NCBI GenBank assembly: GCA_900550645.1 | Contig: URTA01000030.1 | Span: forward strand, 1 to 31,357 | DNA length: 31,357 nt | Direction of reading: 5' to 3' | Source of the DNA: an uncultured Porphyromonadaceae bacterium | GTDB taxonomy: Bacteria > Bacteroidota > Bacteroidia > Bacteroidales > Muribaculaceae | Shown: positions 14,451 to 22,936 of the stretch, piece by piece | How the letters are laid out: every line of letters begins with the position of its first letter | Position numbering within the stretch: position 1 is the first letter of the stretch | The notes under the pieces: model-generated | Database searches by the model: none | The model's input: only the letters and a program-made list of their open reading frames with translations | What the model was told of the DNA's origin: nothing | Translations under genes and position numbers: made by a program

Positions 14451-15701
14451 ATGACAAAGGAAAAGATGGCGAAAACAGATATGTCGCCCAACGTCATGCC
14501 TGACGCAAACCCGGCTTTTGATGCCGACGACGATGATGATGTGATAATAACCAAGGGTGCGCTGGTGTGGAAACTCATAGTGTCCGCGCTGCTGCTCGTG
14601 GTGTTCTTCAGCTTTGCCTCGCATTTCTACCGTATTCTCGTCCTGATGCTGGGGCTGCGCCTCTGGCAGAAGCCGCTGAAAAACCTCATGCGCGTGGAAA
14701 TCCTCGAAGATTGCTCGCCGCGAGTGCAGAAGTGGGTGATGCGCGGCATTTGGCTCTGCATGCTGGTGGCCCTGTGGATAGCGATGCCGCGCTACCGCAT
14801 CGATTCGGGCGACCGCGTCCGACTGGTATACCTTGACGAGAACGGCGAGGCCGTGCATCCGCCGATGTCGCAGTACCTCCTAAGCACCTTCGTGCCTGAA
14901 GAGGAGCTGACGCATTTCGCGCTCAACCATCTGGAGCTGGCAAAACCGCTGATGTCTCCTTTCGGCATCGGCGACTTCATCACCGCACAGGCGGAAAACG
15001 ACATCGCCGGCGGCAAGAAAGACAATTTCTTCTACCCATATGACAACCTGGGCTGGGACAACCCGATTTCGGGCGTATACCCGCAAGCGTTCAACCAGTA
15101 CGAGGGCGGCAACAACAATGCCGTGTATATCTGCAACCCAGAGGACTGGAACAAGGATGTCAAATATCCCCTCGTGGTGTTCTGCCACGGCTACCTCGGC
15201 AATTGGCAGCTGTATCAGGGCATCTGGAAAGACCTGGGTAACTGCGTAGTGCTTAGCATCAGCTCGCATGACACGATGGGCATCTTCGGGCAAGATGACG
15301 TGGACGCGATTTTCAATTTCTACATACCGGCACTGGAGCGCATGGGGTACAAATTCGACCTCAGCCAGCTGCATCTGATAGGCCTGTCAAACGGCGGCAG
15401 CGCGGTTATGGCTGCTATGCACTCGCCTCACGCCAAGGATTTCAAGAGCATAACCACAGTATCATGCAACCTGAAAGACCTGAAGCGCGTGCCGTGCCAA
15501 GTCAACTTCGTTGGCGGCGGCAAAGACATTTCAGCCAATCTGATGCCGCAGCAAGCGGAGAGACTGACCAAAATGGGCATGGATACGGGCATCTTCTTCA
15601 CCGAGGACGAGAACCACTTTATCCTTGTAAACCAGCGGGAAAAGGTACTGTCCTTCCTGAAAGGGCGTATGAGACTGACCGTTGGCAAGGCAACAGAATA
15701 A
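14451..15701 (+). CDS. Membrane-anchored alpha/beta hydrolase
   Basis: A 416-residue protein. ATG 14451 follows a promoter at a suitable distance; the in-frame start at 14349 is upstream of that promoter. An acidic cytoplasmic head (ADDDDD, about residues 24-30) precedes two membrane helices (about 40-62 and 103-122). The hydrolase domain has the oxyanion motif VVFCHGYLGNW, the nucleophile motif GLSNGG with Ser313, and His389 in DENHF; Asp in GGGKDISA is the probable acid. The first 30 residues are rich in Met, Asp and Ala. Substrate unknown; the fold resembles dienelactone-hydrolase- and lipase-like enzymes. A strong terminator follows at 15737, so it is a single-gene unit. Confidence 0.8.
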   Translation: MTKEKMAKTDMSPNVMPDANPAFDADDDDDVIITKGALVWKLIVSALLLVVFFSFASHFYRILVLMLGLRLWQKPLKNLMRVEILEDCSPRVQKWVMRGIWLCMLVALWIAMPRYRIDSGDRVRLVYLDENGEAVHPPMSQYLLSTFVPEEELTHFALNHLELAKPLMSPFGIGDFITAQAENDIAGGKKDNFFYPYDNLGWDNPISGVYPQAFNQYEGGNNNAVYICNPEDWNKDVKYPLVVFCHGYLGNWQLYQGIWKDLGNCVVLSISSHDTMGIFGQDDVDAIFNFYIPALERMGYKFDLSQLHLIGLSNGGSAVMAAMHSPHAKDFKSITTVSCNLKDLKRVPCQVNFVGGGKDISANLMPQQAERLTKMGMDTGIFFTEDENHFILVNQREKVLSFLKGRMRLTVGKATE

Positions 15702-15736
15702 GCTCCACAATTTGTTTGTTACATAGTAGTGTATGG

Positions 15737-15776
15737 TTCACTGCCGCCGTTATTGCGCGGCGGCAGTGAATTTTTT
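15737..15776 (+). terminator. Rho-independent terminator
   Basis: TTCACTGCCGCCG (15737-15749) and CGGCGGCAGTGAA (15758-15770) form a perfect 13-bp stem followed by TTTTTT (15771-15776). It terminates the hydrolase gene. Confidence 0.95.
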
Positions 15777-15789
15777 ATTGCACAAAAAT

Positions 15790-15820
15790 TTGCGAATTGG
15801 AGTATTTAGCATTATCTTTG
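15790..15820 (+). promoter_or_regulatory. Promoter for the ECF sigma factor
   Basis: TTG at 15790-15792 and TATCTTTG at 15813-15820 are 20 bases apart. The transcript would have a leader of about 110 bases before ATG 15937, with a small CGCT/AGCG hairpin near its 5' end. Confidence 0.75.
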
Positions 15821-15936
15821 CATTGTGTTTCGCTCGTATAGCGAGGCATGAAGTGAACTAAAAACCAAGCCGACAAAACTCAAAAAGACTATTGCCTATT
15901 GATTGACAACTACTTAACGTATACAACAATCATCAA

Positions 15937-16527
15937 ATGGTAAATAACAAGGCGATGACCGACGAACAACTGGTCAGGGCTTACATAGATGGCAGCAACG
16001 ATGCCTTTGACGCTCTCCTCAGGCGTCACCAGGTGCGGGTGTACAATTACATCCTCCGCGTGGTGAAGAATGAAGATGTGGCAAACGACATCTTTCAGGA
16101 GACTTTCGTCAAGGCTATCATGACTATCAAACAGGGGCGTTACACGGAAAGCGGCAAGTTCCTTGCCTGGATTTCACGCATAGCGCACAACCTAATCATC
16201 GATTACTACCGTCAGGAGAAGTCGGAAAACCTCCAGTCAGCCGACCTCTCGGATGTCGATATCCTGAACCGCAAGGAGCTTTGCGAAGACACAATTGAGG
16301 ATGTACTGATACAGGAGCAAATACTCAATGACGTGAAGTACCTGATACAAGAGCTTCCGCCGCTTCAGCGCGAGGTTCTGAATATGCGGTATTACCAGAA
16401 CCTGTCGTTCAAGGAGATAGCAGAAATCACGAATGTCAGCATCAACACGGCGTTGGGGCGCATGAGGTATGCCATACTCAACCTGCGCCGCATCGCAGCA
16501 GAAAAAGACATCGTGCTGACGCTTTGA
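15937..16527 (+). CDS. ECF-type RNA polymerase sigma factor
   Basis: A 196-residue sigma factor with only regions 2 and 4. Region 2 (about residues 10-90) shows FDALLRRHQVRVYNYILRVV, DIFQETFVKA and FLAWISRIAHNLIIDYYRQ. Region 4 (about 125-185) has LPPLQREVLNMRYYQNLSFK and the helix-turn-helix EIAEITNVSINTALGRMRYA. The length is usual for the class. Unlike many ECF operons, no anti-sigma factor with a membrane helix follows; the next frame is a 51-residue protein after a hairpin. The strong primary-type promoter and the long leader suggest constitutive transcription with control at another level. Confidence 0.92.
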   Translation: MVNNKAMTDEQLVRAYIDGSNDAFDALLRRHQVRVYNYILRVVKNEDVANDIFQETFVKAIMTIKQGRYTESGKFLAWISRIAHNLIIDYYRQEKSENLQSADLSDVDILNRKELCEDTIEDVLIQEQILNDVKYLIQELPPLQREVLNMRYYQNLSFKEIAEITNVSINTALGRMRYAILNLRRIAAEKDIVLTL

Positions 16528-16584
16528 GGGGCTATGCACAACCTTAGGCTTTAGACAGCAAGACGCTTTTTGCGGAAAATGAAA

Positions 16585-16620
16585 ATTGCACGCCGGACAG
16601 ATTTGTGCCTGGTGTGCAAT
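16585..16620 (+). terminator. Hairpin after the ECF sigma gene
   Basis: ATTGCACGCC (16585-16594) pairs with GGTGTGCAAT (16611-16620) with one G-T wobble, followed by ATTTGTATTT. It is probably a terminator separating the ECF gene from the small ORF at 16675. Confidence 0.6.
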
Positions 16621-16674
16621 ATTTGTATTTACAGCGCGTTATAATATTGAGTATAACAACAGAATAGATTGCCT

Positions 16675-16830
16675 ATGACAATAGACTCTACAACAGATCA
16701 GCTCCTGTATGGAGACACTCATACCAGCGTAAAGTCGCCGAGCAGCTCGACCCTCGACTTCATCCGCCAGTTTTCGCGGACATACAATTACTACACAGAG
16801 TTGTCATCCGGCAGCATAATAATCAACTGA
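16675..16830 (+). CDS. 51-residue conserved-looking small protein
   Basis: ATG 16675 to TGA 16828-16830 encodes 51 residues. The second half (PSSSTLDFIRQFSRTYNYY, then ELSSGSIIIN) resembles a short motif seen in many small Bacteroidota proteins: a Thr-Leu-x-Phe-Ile-x-Gln-Phe-Ala/Ser-Arg helix followed by an Ile-Ile-x-Asn end. That resemblance is from memory. There is no signal peptide, Cys pair or membrane segment. It lies between a hairpin after the ECF sigma gene and a strong terminator at 16858, so it has its own transcription unit or is read through from the ECF gene. Function unknown. Confidence 0.6.
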   Translation: MTIDSTTDQLLYGDTHTSVKSPSSSTLDFIRQFSRTYNYYTELSSGSIIIN

Positions 16831-16857
16831 CCGCACGTATGAGCCAAGTATCAACGC

Positions 16858-16897
16858 CACCAGCCCCGAGAAAGCAACAGCTTCCCCGGGGCTGGTG
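16858..16897. terminator. Bidirectional terminator
   Basis: CACCAGCCCCG (16858-16868) and CGGGGCTGGTG (16887-16897) form a perfect 11-bp stem, followed by AGTTTTAT on the plus strand. It separates the small plus-strand gene from the converging minus-strand secreted protein gene. Confidence 0.85.
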
Positions 16898-16918
16898 AGT
16901 TTTATCTGGCTTGCAGCG

Positions 16919-17824
16919 TCAACGCACCATGATGCGCTCTACATCATGACTGCCGTCTGGATATGACACACGCACTATGTTCATGCCGTGCGGCAGCAAC
17001 GCCGCCGGTATGCAGACTGAATTGTCGGAAGTAGACACGCTATAAACCACGCTGCCTGCAGCAGAAACAACCGATACTTCTTTTGTCCCGCTTATCTCCC
17101 CTCCTATCGTCACGTTTACCGTCTCCCCTTCGCCTACAAGTGTCGGGGCTATGCTGACGAGTTTCGGCGTGCAGGTGACTGTCCTCTCTCCGGCATCGGC
17201 AGAGCCGAAATCGTAGACGAGGGTGTACCGCTCCCCTTGCTTGTCTATTGCCTGTACGAGAGCTTTCAGGCGGTTGCCTCGATTGTATATCTGAATCTGC
17301 AGCATCATGCTGCTTGCCGCATAATAGCCGCTCGGGAAGCGGACAGACACTACCTCCGCGCCGTCTTCGGTTTTGACGGCAAAGCCGTTGACAGGCGTAT
17401 TGACGACAGTTCCGTACTGGTCTGTCATGGTATCAGAACACGTCAGGGGCAAGATATACTCATACTTGCCCGATGTGCCGAAATAGGACTTGAAAAGCAT
17501 TGCGCCACCGAACATAGCGCCATTAGGCAAGTACAGCCAAACATTGGGCTGCACATACCCGGAATAGGAGTCTGTGGAGTATTCCGGCAACCGAGCCGAA
17601 AACGACTTCACTGCATTGAAATTATCGTCATATATGTCGAATCTGATGCTGCCGTTCTGCGCGTCAATACGGTAGCCGTACAAGGTATCCGACTCATCAC
17701 CAGAAATCACCGACGGGATATGTGACGGCTGGTATTCACCCGGCAGGGTATGGGAGAATGTAATCTCGGCGTGCGCCACAACCGGCAACAGCATGCACAA
17801 TGCAAGTATAAATAGGTTCTTCAT
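16919..17824 (-). CDS. Secreted protein with a T9SS-like C-terminal sorting domain
   Basis: A 301-residue exported protein. The start is placed at 17824 because MKNLFILALCMLLPVVAHA is a clean signal peptide with cleavage after Ala19; an in-frame start at 17884 only adds a polar extension. The middle (about 20-230) is beta-rich with repeated Gly-Tyr-Asn turns and no family I recognise. The last 75 residues (from about VSIAPTLVGEGETVNV) resemble the Por-secretion-tail type of C-terminal domain: beta strands ending in LPHGMNIVRVSYPDG and a final VERIMVR. That suggests type IX secretion to the cell surface. The function of the main domain is unknown. It starts 19 bases after the B3/B4-domain gene and probably shares its transcript. 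Confidence 0.75.
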   Translation of the reverse strand: MKNLFILALCMLLPVVAHAEITFSHTLPGEYQPSHIPSVISGDESDTLYGYRIDAQNGSIRFDIYDDNFNAVKSFSARLPEYSTDSYSGYVQPNVWLYLPNGAMFGGAMLFKSYFGTSGKYEYILPLTCSDTMTDQYGTVVNTPVNGFAVKTEDGAEVVSVRFPSGYYAASSMMLQIQIYNRGNRLKALVQAIDKQGERYTLVYDFGSADAGERTVTCTPKLVSIAPTLVGEGETVNVTIGGEISGTKEVSVVSAAGSVVYSVSTSDNSVCIPAALLPHGMNIVRVSYPDGSHDVERIMVR

Positions 17825-17843
17825 CTCGCTATTGAGTGATTGT

Positions 17844-18509
17844 TCAACGGACTGTCTGTATCTCGATGTTTTCAGCTGACGCATAGTCTGTCAGCAGCTG
17901 CCGGGCAAGGCTGATGAAATCCTCATCAGGCATTTCTGTACCATAGACATTTACTGTCATAAGCAGCCGCTTTGTACCTTCGGTCAGCTTGGTGCGGTCT
18001 ACGTCAGATGTCGGCGTGCCTATGCCGCTTACTTCATCGCGGTATACCGGCAGTGACTCAATATTAAGTTGTCCCCTGCCGATAGCCTGGTACGGCTCAT
18101 CCTTCATGCCTACTCCGAGAACAATGGCACCGCCGGCAATCATGTCGCGGTCAAATCCGCCGATGCTGTAACCGGAGCGCAACGACAAGATGTTGATTAT
18201 GTCAACGAGTGTCGTAATGCGGTAAAGACCTTTGCCCTGCACAGCGCGTCGGCAGAGGGCTTCGGAAGAAGGGCGGTAACGGTTAGGGCCCTTGCCGAGA
18301 GCCTTGTATGCGCTGCGGGTGGCGGCGATGCCGGGGCGGTGGGCAATGTCAGAAATGGCGTATGTGCGCTTGACGGCAGCCTCTTCATCGAGCAATATCT
18401 GCCACAACGCATCAGAAGTCTGCGGATTGCGCACATCTGCCTCAAACTGAATGACATACAAGTCTGGGGCAGCAGCTCGAATTTGGTCAGAAATGCTTAT
18501 CTGTATCAT
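17844..18509 (-). CDS. B3/B4 tRNA-binding-domain protein
   Basis: A 221-residue protein of the family related to the B3/B4 domain of phenylalanyl-tRNA synthetase beta chain (COG3382). Diagnostic segments are SAYKALGKGPNRYRPSSEAL, the RRAVQGKGLYRI loop, TLVDIINILSLRSGYSIGG, GRGQLNIESLPVYRDEVSG, and the closing TKRLLMTVNVYG strand. In the synthetase this domain contacts and edits Phe-tRNA. Stand-alone relatives are presumed to bind or edit aminoacyl-tRNA or a similar ligand. The length is normal. It follows mutB after a hairpin at 18524-18564 and precedes the secreted protein gene closely. Confidence 0.85.
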   Translation of the reverse strand: MIQISISDQIRAAAPDLYVIQFEADVRNPQTSDALWQILLDEEAAVKRTYAISDIAHRPGIAATRSAYKALGKGPNRYRPSSEALCRRAVQGKGLYRITTLVDIINILSLRSGYSIGGFDRDMIAGGAIVLGVGMKDEPYQAIGRGQLNIESLPVYRDEVSGIGTPTSDVDRTKLTEGTKRLLMTVNVYGTEMPDEDFISLARQLLTDYASAENIEIQTVR

Positions 18510-18523
18510 ATAGGGGTAATTTA

Positions 18524-18564
18524 TATAGAGGTTGCACCACAGTTGAAGCGGTACAACCTCTATA
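18524..18564 (-). terminator. Hairpin after mutB
   Basis: TATAGAGGTTG (18524-18534) and CAACCTCTATA (18554-18564) form a perfect 11-bp stem just downstream of the mutB stop. There is no long T-run on the minus strand, so it may be a partial terminator or an mRNA-stabilising hairpin. Confidence 0.6.
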
Positions 18565-18587
18565 ATGGGGATTATTTCAATTTGAAA

Positions 18588-20741
18588 TTACTGTTCAGCT
18601 TCAGCAGCACGCTCCTCGTTGAGCAGGCGTATCATCTCGATAGCACTCTTGGCGATACGTGTACCCGGGCCGAAGATAGCAGCGACGCCTGCCTTGTACA
18701 GGAAGTCATAGTCCTGAGCCGGGATAACGCCGCCGGCAGTCACCATGATGTCGGGACGGCCGAGTTTCTTCAGTTCGGCGATAACCTGCGGGATGAGGGT
18801 CTTGTGACCGGCAGCCAGCGAGCTGACACCGAGGATGTGAACGTCGTTCTCGACAGCCTGACGAGCAGCCTCGGCAGGAGTCTGGAACAGCGGTCCCATA
18901 TCCACGTCATATCCGCAGTCGGCATAGCCGGTTGCGACAACCTTTGCGCCACGGTCGTGACCGTCCTGGCCCATCTTGGCAATCATGATACGCGGCTGAC
19001 GACCTTCGCGCTTTGCAAAGTCGGCAACCATGCGGCGAGCCTCGTCAAACTCGGCATCGCCCTTCTCTTCGCTTGAATACACTCCTGAAATAGTTTTGAT
19101 TACAGCTTTGTAACGACCTACGACAGCCTCGCAAGCGTCGGAAATTTCGCCAAGGGTTGCACGCAGACCGGCAGCCTTGACAGCGAGGTCGAGGAGGTTG
19201 CCCTTTGACGGGTCTTTCACACACTCTGTGATAGCCTCGAGAGCCTTCTTGACAGCAGCCTCGTCGCGGTGAGCCTTGAGGTCTTCGAGACGAGCGCACT
19301 GCTCCTTGCGAACCTCAGTGTTGTCAACCTCGAGGATGTCGATAGGATCTTCATGCTCGAGACGGCACTCGTTGATACCGATAATCTTCTGCTTGCCAGA
19401 GTCGATACGAGCCTGTGTGCGGGCAGCGGCCTCTTCAATCTTGAGCTTCGGCAGACCGGTCTCGATAGCCTTGGCCATACCGCCGAGCTTCTCGATTTCC
19501 TGGATGTGAGCCCAAGCCTTGTGGGCGATCTCGTTGGTCAGAGCCTCAACATAGTATGAACCGGCCCAGGGGTCAACCTGCTTGGTTACGTATGTCTCCT
19601 CCTGAATGTAAATCTGGGTGTTACGGGCGATACGTGCAGAGAAGTCTGTCGGCAGTGCGATAGCCTCGTCAAGCGCGTTGGTGTGCAGAGACTGCGTATG
19701 TCCGAGAACTGCGCCCATAGCCTCGACGCAAGTACGTCCGACGTTGTTGAACGGGTCCTGCTCGGTGAGCGACCAACCCGATGTCTGGCTGTGAGTACGC
19801 AGCGCAAGAGATTTCGGGTTCTTGGGGTTGAACTGCTTCACGATCTTAGCCCACAGCATACGAGCCGCACGCATCTTGGCTATCTCCATGAAATAGTTCA
19901 TCGAGATGCCCCAGAAGAATGACAGACGCGGTGCGAAAGCGTCGATGTCCATGCCGGCGTTGACACCTGCACGGAGGTACTCGAGACCGTCGGCAAGTGT
20001 GTAAGCCAGCTCGATGTCGGCTGTTGCACCGGCCTCCTGCATGTGATAGCCGGAGATTGAGATCGAGTTGAACTTGGGCATATTCTGCGAGGTATACTCG
20101 AAGATGTCGGCGATAATCTTCATCGAGAATGCCGGCGGATAGATGTACGTATTACGCACCATGAACTCCTTGAGGATGTCGTTCTGGATAGTACCTGCCA
20201 TCTGATCGAGTGAAACACCCTGCTCCAGACCTGCGTTGATGTAGAACGCGAGGACGGGGAGCACCGCGCCATTCATGGTCATTGACACTGACATCTTGCC
20301 GAGGGGTATGCCGTCGAAGAGGACCTTCATATCCTCGATAGAGCAGATCGACACGCCAGCCTTGCCGACATCACCTACCACACGCTCGTGGTTGGCGTCA
20401 TAGCCTCGGTGGGTCGGGAGGTCGAATGCCACTGAAAGGCCCTTCTGGCCGGAAGCCAGGTTACGGCGGTAGAATGCGTTGGACTCAGCAGCGGTGGAGA
20501 AACCTGCATACTGACGGATAGTCCAGGGGCGCAGGGGGTACATGGCACTGTACGGGCCACGGAGGAACGGCGGAATACCTGACGAATAGTTGAGGTGTTC
20601 GAGACCCTCGAGATCCTCCTTGGTATATACCGGCTTGATGGGTATAAGCTCTGCCGGAAGCCAATCTTCTCCCTTGACAGCCGGAGCGGCTGCGGAAGAT
20701 GTCACTTTTGTTATATCGATTTCTTTGAAGTTCGGTTTCAT
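18588..20741 (-). CDS. mutB: Methylmalonyl-CoA mutase, large (catalytic) subunit
   Basis: A 717-residue B12-dependent enzyme converting succinyl-CoA and (R)-methylmalonyl-CoA. The N-terminal TIM barrel holds the family segments RGPYSAMYPLRPWTIRQYAG, SVAFDLPTHRGYDANH, SVSMTMNGAVLPVLAFYI and AFSMKIIADIFEYTS. The C-terminal B12-binding domain carries the DxHxxG motif (GQDGHDRGAKVVATG, around residues 590-600), whose His replaces the dimethylbenzimidazole ligand of cobalt. Length and motifs are complete, so it should be active with the small subunit encoded immediately upstream. In gut Bacteroidales this step links succinate to propionate formation; the epimerase and decarboxylase genes are not in this window. 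Confidence 0.97.
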   Translation of the reverse strand: MKPNFKEIDITKVTSSAAAPAVKGEDWLPAELIPIKPVYTKEDLEGLEHLNYSSGIPPFLRGPYSAMYPLRPWTIRQYAGFSTAAESNAFYRRNLASGQKGLSVAFDLPTHRGYDANHERVVGDVGKAGVSICSIEDMKVLFDGIPLGKMSVSMTMNGAVLPVLAFYINAGLEQGVSLDQMAGTIQNDILKEFMVRNTYIYPPAFSMKIIADIFEYTSQNMPKFNSISISGYHMQEAGATADIELAYTLADGLEYLRAGVNAGMDIDAFAPRLSFFWGISMNYFMEIAKMRAARMLWAKIVKQFNPKNPKSLALRTHSQTSGWSLTEQDPFNNVGRTCVEAMGAVLGHTQSLHTNALDEAIALPTDFSARIARNTQIYIQEETYVTKQVDPWAGSYYVEALTNEIAHKAWAHIQEIEKLGGMAKAIETGLPKLKIEEAAARTQARIDSGKQKIIGINECRLEHEDPIDILEVDNTEVRKEQCARLEDLKAHRDEAAVKKALEAITECVKDPSKGNLLDLAVKAAGLRATLGEISDACEAVVGRYKAVIKTISGVYSSEEKGDAEFDEARRMVADFAKREGRQPRIMIAKMGQDGHDRGAKVVATGYADCGYDVDMGPLFQTPAEAARQAVENDVHILGVSSLAAGHKTLIPQVIAELKKLGRPDIMVTAGGVIPAQDYDFLYKAGVAAIFGPGTRIAKSAIEMIRLLNEERAAEAEQ

Positions 20742-20744
20742 GAT

Positions 20745-22598
20745 TTACTTAAGCAGTTTTGCGTTAAACCCTTTGAGTGTCTCGAGTACGTTTACGCGGA
20801 CATGGATGAAGTCCTCGATGCCCTGAGCCTTGAGGTCGTCCATGCAGGCGGGAGCGCCGGCAACGACAAAGAGAGCGCGGCCGTTGAGTTCCTTGTACGC
20901 CTCGGGAGCGAACTGTGCATACTCATCATCGCTCGAGCAGAGGACAACGATGTCAGCGCCCTTCTCGACTGCTGCGTCAACACCGGCTTTGACAGTGTCG
21001 AAACCGATATTGTCGATAATCTCATATCCAGCGCATCCGAAGAAGTTGGACGAGAACTGTGCACGAGCAAGGCGCATGGCGAGGTTGCCGATAGTGAGCA
21101 TGAACACTTTCGGACGCTTGCTGCTGCGCTCTGTGGCGAGGCGCAGAGCCTCAAACTCACTTGCAGCGCGATCGAACTTGATAGCCTCAACAGCATTACC
21201 CTCGCACTTCTCGCCGCAGCACTTGCCGCAGCTTTCCTTGACAATCTTGTCGAGAGCCTTCTCGTTGAAGTTCGGGTACTGGTTCGTGCCAAGGAGGATT
21301 TCCTTGCGGCGAGCCACGTCAGTATGGCGCTTCACGTTGGAAGCGTTGACGCGCTTCTGGAGTTCACCGGAAGTCATTGCAGCGTCGAAACCGCCGAGGT
21401 CGTCAATTTCGTTGAAAATCTTCCATGCCTGCTGTGCAATCGAAGCCGTGAGCACTTCCACATAGTAGCTGCCGCCGGCGGGGTCTGCCACCTTGTCGAG
21501 GTGAGACTCTTCACGGAGCAGGAGCTGCTGGTTGCGTGCGATGCGCTCGCTGAACTCGTCAGGCTGCTGGTACTGCAGGTCAAACGGCAGTGTCTCTATA
21601 GAGTCAACACCGGCGAGAGCCGCGCTCATGGTCTCCGTCATAGAGCGGAGCAAGTTTACATGAGCGTCAAATATAGTCTGGTTGAACTGGCTTGTAGTAG
21701 CGTGAACCTTCATCTTGCAGCAGTCATCGTTGCAGGGGTTGTAAGCCTTGACGGTTTCAGCCCACAGCAAACGGCCGGCGCGGAACTTGGCAAGCTCCAT
21801 GAAGTAGTTGGGAGAGATGCCCATGTTGAACTTGATGCGGTCAGCCACTTCGCAAGGCTTCAGACCTGCTTCTGTCATCATAGTCATCCACTGTGCGCCC
21901 CAAGAGAGAGCGTAAGCGAGCTCCTCTGTGATGTAAGCGCCGGCGTTGCAGAATATGTAGCTGTCAACTGCAAAGCAACGGAGTCCCTTGACAGGCTTCA
22001 CTATCTCATAGACACGCATTGCGACTTTGCAGATGTCCTCGGGGAAGGGAAGGCCGTGCTTGATCAGACGCTTGTACGGGTTGAAGTCAACAGAGCCGCG
22101 GAAGTCGTCGGCGAGGCCGTTTGCGTTGATATATTCTACCAGTCCGGCAGCAATCTTCTCGATGCAGAGAGGGCAAGCGTCGATGTTGATTTCCACCTTC
22201 TTGAGGTCGATGTCGCGGAAAAGGGTAGCGAAATCGGCAGTGTTGAAATCCTTGTCGAGCTTGAAGCCGAGAGAGTCAACACCACGGTCGAGCACATGAA
22301 CAGCATTGCGGTTCATCTCCTCTGCGGTCTCGCCCTGGATCTGCTGACGGATGAGCCAAGTGTTTTTGTCGCGTGTTCCGCGGACATACGGGAACTGTCC
22401 GGGCATCGAGCCGAGCGTATAGAGCCCCTCGATGTCCTCTGCGCGATAGAAAGGCTGCACATTGAAACCCTCATTGGTGCGCCATACCAATTTCTTGTCG
22501 AAATCGGCTCCCTTCAAATCGGTGATTATTTTCGCCTTCCACTCTTCAGTGGAGATAGGCGGAAACATATCAAACAGTTTTTCAGTGTTTTCTGCCAT
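20745..22598 (-). CDS. mutA: Methylmalonyl-CoA mutase, small subunit
   Basis: A 617-residue partner of mutB, whose start codon lies only 3 bases after this stop, so the two are translationally coupled. The N-terminus shows the paired-barrel segment (FYRAEDIEGLYTLGSMPGQF, VRGTRDKNTWLIRQQIQGE). The C-terminal third is a B12-binding-like fold without DxHxxG: it reads MLTIGNLAMRLARAQFSSNF where the large subunit has its His motif. That absence is normal for the small subunit of the heterodimeric enzyme, which has a structural role. A Cys-rich stretch (ESCGKCCGEKCEG, near residue 455) is an unusual-looking insertion that could bind metal or be a variable linker. The promoter box lies at 22765-22772. 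Confidence 0.96.
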   Translation of the reverse strand: MAENTEKLFDMFPPISTEEWKAKIITDLKGADFDKKLVWRTNEGFNVQPFYRAEDIEGLYTLGSMPGQFPYVRGTRDKNTWLIRQQIQGETAEEMNRNAVHVLDRGVDSLGFKLDKDFNTADFATLFRDIDLKKVEINIDACPLCIEKIAAGLVEYINANGLADDFRGSVDFNPYKRLIKHGLPFPEDICKVAMRVYEIVKPVKGLRCFAVDSYIFCNAGAYITEELAYALSWGAQWMTMMTEAGLKPCEVADRIKFNMGISPNYFMELAKFRAGRLLWAETVKAYNPCNDDCCKMKVHATTSQFNQTIFDAHVNLLRSMTETMSAALAGVDSIETLPFDLQYQQPDEFSERIARNQQLLLREESHLDKVADPAGGSYYVEVLTASIAQQAWKIFNEIDDLGGFDAAMTSGELQKRVNASNVKRHTDVARRKEILLGTNQYPNFNEKALDKIVKESCGKCCGEKCEGNAVEAIKFDRAASEFEALRLATERSSKRPKVFMLTIGNLAMRLARAQFSSNFFGCAGYEIIDNIGFDTVKAGVDAAVEKGADIVVLCSSDDEYAQFAPEAYKELNGRALFVVAGAPACMDDLKAQGIEDFIHVRVNVLETLKGFNAKLLK

Positions 22599-22764
22599 AA
22601 TTAAATAGCTCTTGGTTTATAATAGATTTGTCTGTTTCCAACTATGCACATACATACGGCGATGTCACCTCTCCCCCTCGTTTGCACGCCGGAGATTTGA
22701 CTTCAACCGCTGTATGGGATGCACGGGAAACCATGCCAAGCACGGCTGTCCCGCTTATCCTGTG

Positions 22765-22772
22765 CAAAGTTA
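22765..22772 (-). promoter_or_regulatory. Promoter box for mutA-mutB
   Basis: CAAAGTTA on the plus strand is TAACTTTG on the minus strand, matching TAnnTTTG. No TTG is found at the standard spacing, so the -33 element is weak or transcription needs an activator. The leader to ATG 22598 is about 160 bases. Confidence 0.55.
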
Positions 22773-22888
22773 GTCATTAATCTGCTAACAGAAAAAATTT
22801 CAACAGAAAAATCTCCGCTGTACCATATAAATATACACGGTACACACTTGCGAGCCCGCCTCTGCCACGGCATTACAAAAAAAATTGC

Positions 22889-22896
22889 TACTTTTG
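22889..22896 (+). promoter_or_regulatory. Promoter box for the FtsX-like permease
   Basis: TACTTTTG at 22889-22896 fits TAnnTTTG and gives a leader of about 35 bases before ATG 22937. The -33 element is not clear. Confidence 0.55.
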
Positions 22897-22936
22897 CACT
22901 CGTGTCGAGGCCGTATGCCTGCACAGACAAAGCAGA

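Larger units (their letters stand above)
22599..22936. other. Divergent intergenic region with the mutAB leader
   Basis: These 338 bases hold the minus-strand promoter box for mutA at 22765-22772 and the plus-strand box for the permease at 22889-22896. The mutA leader of about 160 bases contains an imperfect GCATGG/CCGTGC hairpin near 22720-22740. I looked for, and did not find, the conserved core of a cobalamin riboswitch. Confidence 0.6.

Noticed and set aside
18069..19076. 335-codon plus-strand frame across the B3/B4 gene and mutB
   Set aside because: Antisense to two recognisable genes and crossing their boundary; composition is that of a shadow frame.
20595..22604. 669-codon open frame on the plus strand across mutA
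   Set aside because: It is antisense to a clearly conserved mutase gene, shows no recognisable domain and has no promoter. High-GC coding DNA often leaves such frames open.
22599..22764. Cobalamin riboswitch in the mutAB leader
   Set aside because: The B12 box and the conserved core were looked for and not found; only a modest hairpin is present.
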